Below are positions 1 through 9,420 of a DNA stretch of 30,438 nucleotides, in pieces. This DNA comes from CAYTSW01 sp964440605 (GTDB taxonomy: Bacteria > Planctomycetota > Phycisphaerae > Phycisphaerales > UBA1924): NCBI GenBank assembly GCA_964440605.1, contig CAYTSW010000016.1, positions 1-30,438 of the forward strand. Direction: 5' to 3'. The stretch's first letter is position 1; each line of letters opens with the position of its first letter. A model generated the notes under the pieces. It was not told where the DNA came from and searched no databases. It saw nothing but the letters and a program-made list of their open reading frames with translations. The translations under genes and the position numbers were made by a program.

Positions 1-336
1 GACGCCCAGCCCGTAGGCCCCGCCGATCACGATGCCGTCGTCGATGGCGACCTCGCAGCCGAGGAACTCGAAGGAACTCGCGTTCATGGCAGCGAGTTGA
101 TCGAGGCGCACGCCGGTGGCGGCGTCGTAGATGTAGACGACGCCCATCGTGGCGACGCCGACGCGGTCGCGCAGCGCACCGACGGCGATGCGACCGTCGT
201 CCACCGCGACGGCGTAGCCGAACAGTCCGTTGGAACGGGGCGTGATCGGGTCAAGATCGAAGAGCGTCTCGCCCGGCTCGGCGTAGGCGATCACGGCCGA
301 GGCGAGCGAGGCGAGGACGAGGCAGCGGGTGCGCAT
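1..336 (-). CDS. Secreted FG-GAP repeat (beta-propeller) protein, C-terminus cut by window edge
   Basis: Reading leftwards from the ATG at 336, 112 codons are open and run off the window start, so only the N-terminus is visible. The first ~19 residues (MRTRCLVLASLASAVIAYA) look like a Sec signal peptide. They are followed by a segment with the FG-GAP/integrin-alpha blade pattern (LFGYAVAVDDGRIAVGA, then GVVYIYDAATG), and a second blade begins at FLGCEVAIDDGIVIGGA. An AGGAG ribosome-binding site lies 7 nt upstream of the ATG. FG-GAP proteins fold as extracellular beta-propellers that often bind calcium and mediate adhesion or binding. The missing part may carry the same dockerin-type tail as its two neighbours, but that cannot be seen here. 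The exact role is unknown; the family call is reasonably firm. Confidence 0.75.
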   Translation of the reverse strand, partial: MRTRCLVLASLASAVIAYAEPGETLFDLDPITPRSNGLFGYAVAVDDGRIAVGALRDRVGVATMGVVYIYDAATGVRLDQLAAMNASSFEFLGCEVAIDDGIVIGGAYGLGV

Positions 337-433
337 GGCGAGGCTCCTGCGTTGAGGTCACGGAATGAGGTTCCCGTGGTCCCAACAGCATCGCAGCGTG
401 GACCGCGCAGCGGATTCGACACTTGGAGGGCGA

Positions 434-1426
434 TCAGTCGAGGCAATCGGTGCGCCCGAACTCGGCGCCGAACGAGCCGAAGTCGGCGCCGTCGATCTGG
501 CCGTCGGCGTTGAAGTCGGCGGCGGGGGTGTAGGCGGGCGTGCCTATGGACGACCCGAAGGCGGCGCCGAACGCGCCGAAGTCGGCGCCGTCGACCACGC
601 CGTCGTTGTTGAAGTCGGCGGGGCACTGGTTGACGGGCTCGATGGGGACGACTTCGCCCGAGAGCACGCGCAGGTTGGAGAAGGTGACGTCGCCCTCGCC
701 GGCGGACCAGGGCGTCGAGACGGTCCCGAACAAGGGGACCGTGATTGTGTCGCTGCGGATGAAGAAGGCGACGAGCAGGTCCGCGTCCGGCGTCCAGTTA
801 TTGGCGACGTCGGCGCCGGTGAAGGTGGCGGTGGACGTTGGGCTGCTCGCACCAACGAGGCCGCGACCGACGGTGATGTTCCCCGTCGCCGCGTCGTAGC
901 TCACGTGGAAGGATCCCGACAGTGTCGCGGGCAACGCTGAGACCGCGGGGCTGAGCAGCGCCGGGATGGCCTGGTCGTTGACGGTCGCGGCCCCGGCCGC
1001 CGGCCCTGCGAAGGGGATGGCCGCCGGCGCGCCCTGCTGCGTCGCGAAGCCGACGCCAGCGGAGTTGAGGCCCGAGCGGTCTTCGCCGACGCCGAAGCCA
1101 AAGCTCAGGCCGTCGGACGCGTTGGCGAAGGTCGCGGCGTAGTCGATGGCGACTTGGAACGACACGTCGCGCGACAGCGCAAAGCCTGCGGTGGAGGTCG
1201 CAACGGTCTCGCCGTCCACCGACTGGTAGCCGATGTCCGTGCCCGCGGGGATGGAGCCGGGCGAGGCGTCGAGAGCGGTGAGCGCGATCGACGCGGGCCC
1301 GTTCACCGTCGAGGTGAAGAAGGGCGAGGCGGGGTCTTCGACCTCGGTCCAGGTGGTGAGGTCAGTGATGGAGGGCCCGGCGTGAGCCGCGGCGGTGAGG
1401 GCGAGCAGGGCAAGGGCGGTGCGCAT
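434..1426 (-). CDS. Secreted protein with C-terminal GC-type dockerin tail, lectin-like N-terminal region
   Basis: The protein has 330 residues. The start at 1426 was chosen because it begins a clear signal peptide (MRTALALLALTAAAHA); the frame is open further upstream, but that part is basic and low in complexity. The central ~240 residues are rich in beta-strand-like, Gly/Ala/Thr-rich sequence and end in AGEGDVTFSNLRVLSGE, reminiscent of a concanavalin-A-like (L-type lectin/LamG) sandwich; this fold is inference. The C-terminus has two Ca-loop-like units (DFNNDGVVDGADFG and DFNADGQIDGADFG) enclosed by two cysteines (QCPADF and TDCLD). This is the arrangement of the GC-type dockerin domain known from Phycisphaerae, probably a surface-anchoring or protein-docking module. 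The downstream FG-GAP gene is co-directional 97 bp away. Substrate and partner are unknown. Confidence 0.8.
   Translation of the reverse strand: MRTALALLALTAAAHAGPSITDLTTWTEVEDPASPFFTSTVNGPASIALTALDASPGSIPAGTDIGYQSVDGETVATSTAGFALSRDVSFQVAIDYAATFANASDGLSFGFGVGEDRSGLNSAGVGFATQQGAPAAIPFAGPAAGAATVNDQAIPALLSPAVSALPATLSGSFHVSYDAATGNITVGRGLVGASSPTSTATFTGADVANNWTPDADLLVAFFIRSDTITVPLFGTVSTPWSAGEGDVTFSNLRVLSGEVVPIEPVNQCPADFNNDGVVDGADFGAFGAAFGSSIGTPAYTPAADFNADGQIDGADFGSFGAEFGRTDCLD
457..619 (-). repeat. Two 64-bp dockerin-coding repeat units (first gene)
   Basis: Units at 457-520 and 556-619 each encode the DFN.DG..DGADFG.FGA.FG block. They are nearly identical in DNA, sharing the stretch GAAGTCGGCGCCGTCGA and the end GAAGTCGGC. 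Matching units occur in the neighbouring gene at 1593-1656 and 1692-1755, so this locus carries four copies. Such repeats can recombine, and they also generate spurious long open frames on the plus strand. Confidence 0.8.
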
Positions 1427-1498
1427 GGGCGTGTCTCTCTCAGAGGGGATCGGTGGTGGTTGAGAGAAAGGTAGTGCAGGACGGGCCGAGAGCGAAGC

Positions 1499-1533
1499 GA
1501 AAACCGCCCGCGACGCGGAAGCGTGCGGGCGGC
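1499..1533 (-). terminator. Rho-independent terminator of the 1570-2376 gene
   Basis: Arms 1504-1511 (CCGCCCGC) and 1525-1532 (GCGGGCGG) pair perfectly. Inside them, ACGC (1513-1516) pairs with GCGT (1521-1524) around a GGAA/TTCC tetraloop, with one bulged G. On the minus strand the stem is followed by TTTT (1503-1500). It lies 37 bp past the stop of the second dockerin gene and before the start of the first. Confidence 0.8.
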
Positions 1534-1569
1534 TGAGGGAGTTCTCGGATGTTCTTCCTGTGGCGCGGG

Positions 1570-2376
1570 TCAATCGAGGCAGTCGGTTCGGCCGAACTGG
1601 GCACCGAACGCGCCGAAGTCGGCGCCGTCGATGGTGCCGTCGTTGTTGAAGTCGGCGGCTGGGTTGTAGTCGGCATCGCCGGCAGTGGAGCCGAAGGCGG
1701 CTCCGAAGATGCCGAAGTCGGCGCCGTCGACGGTGCCGTCGTTGTTGAAGTCGGCGGGGCAGGCGTTGGGCAGCGACAGCGATACCGAGTCGAGATCGAC
1801 CGCTTCCTCGGCGACGTCGGCGCCGAACTCCATGCCGATCAGGAGGATGTCCAGGTCCGCGAGCACGGTCGTGATCTCTGCCTCGGTTGCAAGCGTCCCA
1901 CTGCCATTCGTGCCGACGAACCAGTCGCCGGCATCGAAGTCGACCGCGCGGCGGGTCCAGACGTTGACATCGGGCACGCCGAGGTCGGCGGAGATCACGG
2001 CGCCGGTCGACGAGAAGAGGACGACGAGGCGTCCGTCGGGGAAGCTGTCGGAGTCGGTCCGCGTCGAGTATCGCAGCGTGCCGCCGACCAGCGCAGAGCG
2101 GTCACCCGACCAACTCGCCGGCGCTCGGAAGAAAGACCAGCGCCCGTCAGGATCGACCTCGCGCAGGAATGCCCCCGGGTCGCCGCCGGCAGCGATCCGG
2201 TCGGGCGTGAACACGATGGGCGAAGCCAGACCGCTCGCGGGGCTCGATCGCGTCTCGACGGTCCAGCCTTCGATCGACGACTCGAAGGTGGATTCCAGAA
2301 CAACCGCGCCGGCAAGGGCGACGGACGGGAGCGCGACAAGACCCGAAACGGTAAGGATGCGCATGATCTGAAGCAT
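1570..2376 (-). CDS. Secreted laminin-B-like domain protein with C-terminal GC-type dockerin tail
   Basis: The protein has 268 residues. The ATG at 2376 is preceded by GGAGGA with a 9-nt spacer, favouring it over the in-frame ATG at 2364. A signal peptide spans ~1-22 (LTVSGLVALPSVALA). Residues ~26-195 look like a laminin IV type A/B domain. They include the typical run GGDPGAFLREVDPDGRWSF, then RAPASWSGDRSALVGGTLRY, a beta-rich middle and a closing strand in DLDSVSLSLP. The tail (CPADFNNDGTVDGADFG ... FGRTDCLD) is the same cysteine-bracketed double Ca-loop module as in the downstream gene, with almost the same spacing. Laminin-B-like domains in bacterial secreted proteins are probably carbohydrate- or matrix-binding; no catalytic residue is visible. 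A strong terminator follows, so it is probably transcribed on its own. Confidence 0.82.
   Translation of the reverse strand: MLQIMRILTVSGLVALPSVALAGAVVLESTFESSIEGWTVETRSSPASGLASPIVFTPDRIAAGGDPGAFLREVDPDGRWSFFRAPASWSGDRSALVGGTLRYSTRTDSDSFPDGRLVVLFSSTGAVISADLGVPDVNVWTRRAVDFDAGDWFVGTNGSGTLATEAEITTVLADLDILLIGMEFGADVAEEAVDLDSVSLSLPNACPADFNNDGTVDGADFGIFGAAFGSTAGDADYNPAADFNNDGTIDGADFGAFGAQFGRTDCLD
1593..1755 (-). repeat. Two 64-bp dockerin-coding repeat units (second gene)
   Basis: Units at 1593-1656 and 1692-1755 encode DFNNDGTIDGADFG and DFNNDGTVDGADFG blocks. They match each other and the two units at 457-619 closely, which points to duplication or gene conversion between the neighbouring genes. 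Confidence 0.8.
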
Positions 2377-2403
2377 GATCTCAACTCCTCCAGAGGTCCG
2401 AGT

Positions 2404-2417
2404 GACGCTGTAGCGTC
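2404..2417. promoter_or_regulatory. Inverted repeat upstream of laminin-B-like dockerin gene
   Basis: GACGCT and AGCGTC form a perfect 6-bp-arm palindrome with a 2-bp spacer, 28 bp before the start codon at 2376. A TTGACG sequence on the minus strand (2439-2434) could be a -35 element, but no good -10 box was found. It may be an operator or a small RNA hairpin; the assignment is weak. Confidence 0.25.
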
Positions 2418-2473
2418 GCAGAGTTCACGCGTGCGTCAAGACGCTTCTTGGTTGGAGGATCAGGAGCACGCCC

Positions 2474-2502
2474 AAAAGAAAAGCCCGCTGGAGGACAGCG
2501 GG
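2474..2502 (-). terminator. Rho-independent terminator of the ATP synthase operon
   Basis: CCCGCT (2484-2489) pairs with AGCGGG (2497-2502) around a 7-nt loop. On the minus strand the stem is followed by CTTTTCTTTT (2483-2474). It lies 111 bp beyond the atpA stop, so the operon ends here without atpG, atpD or atpC. Confidence 0.8.
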
Positions 2503-2562
2503 TGGCGTATGGAGGGGTTGCTGGTCTGCGCTGACCGGAGGGAGTTGCGGCTCAAAGACTTA

Positions 2563-2583
2563 TCCGCGGCGTGAAGCCGCGGG
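2563..2583 (-). other. GC-rich hairpin just downstream of atpA
   Basis: CCGCGGC (2564-2570) and GCCGCGG (2576-2582) form a perfect 7-bp stem with a 5-nt loop (TTCAC on the minus strand), 30 bp after the atpA stop. There is no T-run, so it may be a 3'-end stabiliser or the first part of a two-hairpin termination region with the site at 2474-2502. Confidence 0.55.
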
Positions 2584-2612
2584 TCCGGTCCGAGGCAGGC
2601 TTTGGGGCAGGC

Positions 2613-4172
<1,560 letters not shown>

Positions 4173-4226
4173 GGGTGGGCCCTTCGTGGTGGGGCGTTGG
4201 GAATGGCTCGTCGGGGTCCGGTGGGG

Positions 4227-4242
4227 CCGCCGGAGCCGGCGG
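4227..4242. other. Intercistronic stem-loop between atpH and atpA
   Basis: CCGCCGG and CCGGCGG are perfectly complementary arms separated by only 2 bp, in the 99-bp gap between atpH and atpA. There is no T-run. It probably forms an mRNA hairpin affecting stability or translation of atpA. Just beside it, next to the atpH stop, is a short tandem repeat of GGTCAGTC. Confidence 0.45.
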
Positions 4243-4271
4243 GGCTGCGTTCGCTTCGGTCGGTCAGTCGG

Positions 4272-4898
4272 TCAGTTCTGGGAGGGTGTGGAGTCGTCGA
4301 TGGCCTGCTGGGCCTTCTCGCGCATCAGGGCCATGCCCTCTTCCTTGAAGAGCTCGCTCATGCGGCGGAGGCGGGTGTTGAACGACGCGTCGACGAGCTT
4401 GTCGCCCACGCGGATGCGGATGCCGCCGATCATCGTCTCGTCGGTGTACGGGTAGATCACCGGCTCGCGGGCGAACTCGGCCTGGAGGCGTTCCTTGAGC
4501 GAGGCGAGCTGGTCTTCGGGGATGGGCAAGCGTGTGTAGACGTCGACCTCGATGCGCCCGAAACGCTCCTGGACCATCTCGTCGTAGGCGCCGGCGACGC
4601 GGACGAAGCGCCCGCCGCGGTCCTTCCGGACAAGGTAGAGCATCGTGTTGAGGATGGGGTCGGAGATGCGCCCGGCGAAGATGCTCCGCAGCGACTTTTC
4701 CTTCTGGTCGACCGGGATGATCTGCGAGGCGAGGAACTCCTCGAGCTTGGGCTCGGAGCGCAGGAGGTCGACGAGCTCGTCGAGTTCGCCGTCGAGTTCT
4801 TCGAGCTTGGCACGGCCGCCCTGGCCTTCGACGAGTTCGAAGAGGCTCTTGGCGTAGGCCCGGTCGACGGAGTCGGGGGGTGTATCGAGGCGGATCAT
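4272..4898 (-). CDS. atpH: F1F0 ATP synthase subunit delta
   Basis: The 208-residue protein links the F1 head to the peripheral stalk (OSCP homologue). The N-terminal helical domain starts with the typical AYAKSLFELVEGQG. The C-terminal region carries the family signature in ETMIGGIRIRVGDKLVDASFNTRLRRM, close to the usual IGG...V.D.S...L...L pattern. The ATG at 4898 is preceded by AGGAG at 8 nt; an in-frame GTG at 4907 directly abuts that site and is less likely. It begins 21 bp after the atpF stop, so translation is probably closely coupled. Length is slightly above the ~180 residues common for bacteria, owing mainly to a longer N-terminus. The assignment is secure. Confidence 0.95.
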   Translation of the reverse strand: MIRLDTPPDSVDRAYAKSLFELVEGQGGRAKLEELDGELDELVDLLRSEPKLEEFLASQIIPVDQKEKSLRSIFAGRISDPILNTMLYLVRKDRGGRFVRVAGAYDEMVQERFGRIEVDVYTRLPIPEDQLASLKERLQAEFAREPVIYPYTDETMIGGIRIRVGDKLVDASFNTRLRRMSELFKEEGMALMREKAQQAIDDSTPSQN

Positions 4899-4919
4899 GC
4901 GTCGCACTCCTGGCGTCGA

Positions 4920-5447
4920 TCAGGCGGAGGATGAGGAGAAGGCCGAGAGCGATTCGTCGACGAGCTTGCGCTGGTCTTCGGCGTTGAGCTCACGCTCGAG
5001 GATGCGGGAGGCGACGGCGGTGGCGATGTACGTCGCCTCGGCGTACACCTCGGTGATGGCGGCCTTCTTGGCCGCCTCGATGTTCCGGCGCGCCTCGGCG
5101 ACGAGCGCCTGCGCTTCCTTCTCCGACTCGGCCTTGAGCTGGGCCGCGAGGCGGCTCTGCTCGGCCTTGGTCTGCTCGATCAACTGGTTGGCCTCGGCAC
5201 GCGCCTGGACGAGCGACGCCTCGTACTCCTTGAGTGCTTCGTTGGCGCGCTTGCGTGCGTCCTCGGCGGAGTTGATCTCCTCGAGGATCTTCTCGTCGCG
5301 GGCGTCGAGCGCCGTGGTGATCTTGGGCCAGACCGTGCGGGACAGGATCAGTAGGCCGCTCACGAAGACCACGATGCCGACCAGGGCGTTGAGCCAGTTG
5401 AAGTCGGTGATGGAGCCTTCGGCGGCGAGGGTGAGCATGGGGAGCAT
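4920..5447 (-). CDS. atpF: F1F0 ATP synthase subunit b
   Basis: The 175-residue protein is the peripheral-stalk subunit. A short N-terminus leads into one membrane helix (~residues 13-38, FNWLNALVGIVVFVSGLL). A long charged helix follows (LDARDEKILEEINSAEDARKRA onwards) and dimerises as the stator. The start at 5447 has AAGGA 6 nt upstream; the longer open frame adds a basic stretch that does not fit the family. Only one b-type gene is present, unlike species with a separate b'. The gap to the preceding atpE is 129 bp and contains a strong stem-loop; the gap to atpH is only 21 bp. The identification rests on topology, heptad-like helix and position, and is firm. Confidence 0.95.
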   Translation of the reverse strand: MLPMLTLAAEGSITDFNWLNALVGIVVFVSGLLILSRTVWPKITTALDARDEKILEEINSAEDARKRANEALKEYEASLVQARAEANQLIEQTKAEQSRLAAQLKAESEKEAQALVAEARRNIEAAKKAAITEVYAEATYIATAVASRILERELNAEDQRKLVDESLSAFSSSSA

Positions 5448-5520
5448 CGCGTGGTCCTTGTCTGGACTCGCCGAGCCGCGGCGCTTGTACACGCCTGGTC
5501 CCGGCACGAGCGGGGTGAAG

Positions 5521-5550
5521 GGTTGCGCCCGCCGGCGGGCGGACGCAACC
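5521..5550 (-). other. Strong intercistronic stem-loop between atpE and atpF
   Basis: Outer arms GGTTGCG (5521-5527) and CGCAACC (5544-5550) pair perfectly. The interior (GCCCG/CGGGC around CCGG) extends the stem, with a small asymmetry. There is no T-run, so it is unlikely to be a full terminator. At the 3' end of atpE it could protect the upstream message from 3' exonucleases and so raise c-subunit output relative to b. Confidence 0.6.
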
Positions 5551-5576
5551 GGCATGCCGTTGTCAGTCGGGTGCGA

Positions 5577-5900
5577 TCAGCCGAGGGCCAGGAACGCCAC
5601 GACGACCGCGAAGAGCGCGACACCTTCGATAAAGGCGGCGGTCAGGATCATGCTGGTGAAGATGCGGCCCCCGGCCTCGGGCTGGCGGGCGATCGACTCG
5701 ACGGCGGAGCCGCCGATGCGGCCGATGCCTAGGCCCGCGCCGATGGCGACGAGGCCCAGACCCAGGCCGTAGCCCAGGCCGGTGAGGTCCATGGGAGCGG
5801 CGGCGAGGTCGGCGCCGGCGGGAGCCGCGGCCATGGCCTGCGGCGCTAGAAGAGCGATGGCGGCGAACGCGGTGAGGCTGACGATGGTGCTGAGCTTCAT
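5577..5900 (-). CDS. atpE: F1F0 ATP synthase subunit c
   Basis: The 107-residue protein forms the rotor ring. It has the glycine-rich first helix (AIGAGLGIGRIGGSAVES), the polar loop ARQPE (71-75) that contacts F1, and the second helix with the ion-carrying Glu92 (AAFIEGVALFAVV). Sodium-type ligands are missing: the position of Gln32 of Ilyobacter c is Ile59, and Glu92 is followed by Gly rather than Ser/Thr. The ring is therefore predicted to be proton-driven. An extra ~38 residues precede the first helix, the first 24 resembling a signal peptide (MKLSTIVSLTAFAAIALLAPQAMA). GGAG lies 8 nt before the ATG. The gene is flanked by stem-loops at 5917-5944 and 5521-5550. Confidence 0.96.
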   Translation of the reverse strand: MKLSTIVSLTAFAAIALLAPQAMAAAPAGADLAAAPMDLTGLGYGLGLGLVAIGAGLGIGRIGGSAVESIARQPEAGGRIFTSMILTAAFIEGVALFAVVVAFLALG

Positions 5901-5916
5901 CTCTGGGGCTCCGGTC

Positions 5917-5944
5917 ACGCCGCCCTGATCATCCGGTGCGGCGT
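5917..5944 (-). other. Stem-loop just upstream of the atpE ribosome-binding site
   Basis: ACGCCGC (5917-5923) and GCGGCGT (5938-5944) form a perfect 7-bp stem with a 14-nt loop. On the minus strand it ends 16 nt before the atpE start and just ahead of the GGAG site at 5909-5912. It may act as a translational enhancer or processing element for the most highly needed subunit. Confidence 0.45.
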
Positions 5945-6022
5945 CTGGTGAGAGAAATCCGTGGTGAGTGAATCGCCGGGTAGGCCGTTGAGCCGGCCCC
6001 GACGCGAACGACTGGTCCAATG

Positions 6023-6940
6023 TCAGGCGGCGCCCAACGCCGCCGCTTGCGGGAGGTCGTGCCCCTCCCCGTGCTCCTCCGATTGCTCGTCGTGCTCGTG
6101 GTGGCCCATCTGCGCGATGAACACCGTCGTGAGGAACATGAAAATGAACGCCTGAAGCGTGGCGACGAAGATCTCGAAGAAGAAGATCACGATGCCGCCG
6201 ATCAGCGACAGGACGATGATCGGCGAGCCGGCGATCCACCCGAGCCCGGCGACCGCCATGCCCGAGAAGCCGATGATCGCCGCCAGCAGGATGTGGCCAG
6301 CGGTCATGTTCGCGAACAGACGAATGGTCAGCGCGATCGGCTTGACGAAAGCGCCGAGGATCTCGACGGGGATCATCAGCGGCGCCAGGTACAACGGTGC
6401 GCCGCCCGTGAAGTGAGCGGCCCAGCCCTTGATCCCGTTCTCCTTGATGCCGAAGGCGTTCCAGATGATGAAGGCGATCAGGGCGAGGGCGGCGTTGAGC
6501 GCCAGCCGGCCCGTCGGCGTCCCTCCGATGAATGCCTCGCCATAGCCGAAGGCGAGGTACTGGATGTCGATCAGGGGCACCAGCCCGATGAGGTTCATGA
6601 TCCAGATGAAGAAGAAGAGCGTGAGCAGGAAGGGCACATAGCGGTTCGTGCGGGTGCCGAGCTGAGGCTCGATGAACTGATCGCGGAGCTGGCGGATCAT
6701 CACTTCGACGATCTGTGCGAAGCGGCCTCGCGTGAGGTAGCGGGCGTTGCCTTCGCTCTCGTTCCCGGTTGCGATGCCGTTTGCCGCGACGTTCATGACC
6801 CAAAGGAATAGGAAGAAGCCGGCGATGAGCACGATGGTGTTCATCGTCAGGGCCCAAGGGCCTTCGCCCAGGACTTGCTTGTCGATGACGTGGCTGGTGG
6901 CGTCAGCGAGCATGGGCAATGGCGTCAGCAGGTTCATCAT
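6023..6940 (-). CDS. atpB: F1F0 ATP synthase subunit a
   Basis: The 305-residue membrane protein carries the proton half-channels facing the c-ring. The start is the first ATG of the pair at 6940/6937, which gives MMNLLTPLPM; the longer frame upstream is basic and unrelated. At least five hydrophobic helices follow. The essential Arg207 sits in the signature PIALTIRLFANMTAGH, and the fifth helix (IFFFEIFVATLQAFIFMFLTTVFIAQ) matches the family. The protein ends in an unusual tail rich in His and Glu (279-294, GHHEHDEQSEEHGEGH). Neighbours are the AtpI-like gene (62 bp upstream) and atpE (122 bp downstream). The assignment is certain; the function of the tail is unknown. Confidence 0.97.
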   Translation of the reverse strand: MMNLLTPLPMLADATSHVIDKQVLGEGPWALTMNTIVLIAGFFLFLWVMNVAANGIATGNESEGNARYLTRGRFAQIVEVMIRQLRDQFIEPQLGTRTNRYVPFLLTLFFFIWIMNLIGLVPLIDIQYLAFGYGEAFIGGTPTGRLALNAALALIAFIIWNAFGIKENGIKGWAAHFTGGAPLYLAPLMIPVEILGAFVKPIALTIRLFANMTAGHILLAAIIGFSGMAVAGLGWIAGSPIIVLSLIGGIVIFFFEIFVATLQAFIFMFLTTVFIAQMGHHEHDEQSEEHGEGHDLPQAAALGAA

Positions 6941-7002
6941 GGCTCTCGGAGCTGGGCTTGCAGGACGAGCGGACGACGACGCGGCGGATGACCGACCGCG
7001 GG

Positions 7003-7500
7003 TCAGCCCGAGCGGGACTCGGCGGCCTGAATCGCGGTAGCCGTCGCCTTGGCGACGGCGATGGAGACGATAATGAATCCCGCGGCGGCTGTGAATGCCC
7101 CGGGCATCGCCGCCGTTCGGGGAGCCGAGTATAGCAGTGCGATCGCCGCGGTCGCGGCCAGCAGACACGCAATCATCTGGTTCCCGAGCGTGATCATCGC
7201 CCAGTCCGCCGCGGGCTGGCGGATGCCCACCCAACGCAGCACCAAGGCGGGAGCGAGGTAACCAACTCCGGGAGCCGCCCCGCCCACGAGCACCGTCCAC
7301 CACGCCGCCGGGCGGGCGAACCAGACGATCCCCAACGCCACCAACATCACCCCCACCGTCGCCGGCATCACCGACCGCAGCAAGGCCCCAGCCGGGTACA
7401 GGATCGGCGAGCCTGCGCCCGAAGCGGGCTCGCCCGCGCGCTGAGCCGCGTCGCCCGACGGGACTCGCTCGTCGGCTGTCGTCTGATCACCACTTGTCAT
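7003..7500 (-). CDS. AtpI-like small membrane protein of the ATP synthase operon
   Basis: The 165-residue protein starts at the ATG at 7500, which lies inside the end of the preceding gene (14-nt overlap in another frame), so translation is probably coupled. After a hydrophilic ~30-residue N-terminus come four hydrophobic segments: MPATVGVMLVALGIVWF, WWTVLVGGAAPGVGYLA, MIACLLAATAAIALLY and AGFIIVSIAVAKATA. This four-helix layout and the position before atpB fit AtpI (UncI-type), a helper for c-ring assembly or magnesium supply. Sequence similarity itself is not obvious by eye, so the functional name rests on context. The longer open frame upstream is arginine-rich and overlaps the neighbour's coding region; it was not used. 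Confidence 0.7.
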   Translation of the reverse strand: MTSGDQTTADERVPSGDAAQRAGEPASGAGSPILYPAGALLRSVMPATVGVMLVALGIVWFARPAAWWTVLVGGAAPGVGYLAPALVLRWVGIRQPAADWAMITLGNQMIACLLAATAAIALLYSAPRTAAMPGAFTAAAGFIIVSIAVAKATATAIQAAESRSG

Positions 7501-7972
7501 GGTCGGGCGGCAGCTCCAAATCATTCTGCGGATCGTCCGGGTCGAACGCTTGGTCGTGCTCGGCGTTGTCCAGCGGGTTGTAACGCGAGCGACGCTTCGG
7601 CGATGGCCCGGACACCGGCTTTTCCGCCCACCCTGCCTTCTCGGGAGCCTCCGCTCCGGGGGCCGGCGGCTGCGTCGGGGGCGTGACCGTCCCCGACGGC
7701 GGCGCCTGCGCCGCCTTGCTCTTCCTCGACGACTTTTCATACGCCCGATCCAGCCGGTACGCCGTCCGGATCAGGTTATAGGTCCCCCCAACAATGCCGA
7801 CCAGCGCCCCAACGAGCGTCCAGATGGGCGTCGAGCCGATCCACTTGTCCAGCAGCCAGCCCAGCAGGGTCGTCCCGACGATCGCGGCGGCGAACTCGAA
7901 GCCCATGCCCGCGCCGGAGAGCGTCTGGGACCGTGAACTCTTCGCGTCGCGCGGGTCGGGCAAGGAAATCAC
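7487..7972 (-). CDS. AtpZ/AtpI family protein, first gene of the ATP synthase operon
   Basis: The 161-residue protein carries the compact two-helix pattern of the 'ATPase gene 1' family: GAGMGFEFAAAIVGTTLLGWLLDKW, then WTLVGALVGIVGGTYNLIR. The glycine pairs and the DKW turn are typical. Members are encoded at the head of ATP synthase operons and are proposed to help magnesium or calcium entry and enzyme assembly. The C-terminal ~80 residues are hydrophilic, rich in Pro and acidic residues, and probably disordered. The start is uncertain: the GTG at 7972 lies almost on the GAAGG site, and the in-frame TTG at 7963 would have better spacing. It is divergent from the DUF444 gene, with 110 bp between them, so the operon promoter should lie there; no convincing box was found. 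Confidence 0.85.
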   Translation of the reverse strand: MISLPDPRDAKSSRSQTLSGAGMGFEFAAAIVGTTLLGWLLDKWIGSTPIWTLVGALVGIVGGTYNLIRTAYRLDRAYEKSSRKSKAAQAPPSGTVTPPTQPPAPGAEAPEKAGWAEKPVSGPSPKRRSRYNPLDNAEHDQAFDPDDPQNDLELPPDHDKW

Positions 7973-8082
7973 ACCTTCATCGGGGCGGGTTCGATCGGAG
8001 CGGGCGAGTCATCCGTAGAACACGTCGGACCGATAGTGTAGAGCGGACCCGTCGCCCGGCGAACCACCGGCAAGGAGGCGTG

Positions 8083-9213
<1,131 letters not shown>

Positions 9214-9305
9214 CGTCGAGGCCCTGCGGGGTCGATTTTCTAGTTCTGATCGGGTATACCAAAGTGAAGCTGGGTGGTTTCCGCGGTTCAGGTCCCGGAA
9301 AAGCC

Positions 9306-9333
9306 TTGGGTTTGCGCAGACCGGTGGTACGCT
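9306..9333 (+). promoter_or_regulatory. Possible sigma-70-type promoter before the ACT protein gene
   Basis: TTGGGT (9306-9311) and TACGCT (9328-9333) are separated by 16 bp, 87 bp upstream of the start at 9421. Both boxes match the consensus only partly, so this is a suggestion. Confidence 0.3.
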
Positions 9334-9420
9334 AGGGGGTTGGAAGGGTTGAGAGGTGCCGTTGCATTCCGGGCCCTGTTCGAGCGGCGATGGGGAGCCG
9401 CGTGGACATGAGGAGGCGCC

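Noticed and set aside
457..1755. The regularly spaced repeats considered as a CRISPR-like or satellite array
   Set aside because: The units are in frame, encode Ca-loop dockerin blocks and occur only two per gene.
7973..8082. A promoter pair for the ATP synthase operon and DUF444
   Set aside because: TAGTGT/ACACTA is present near 8034, but no -35 box with acceptable spacing was found on either strand.
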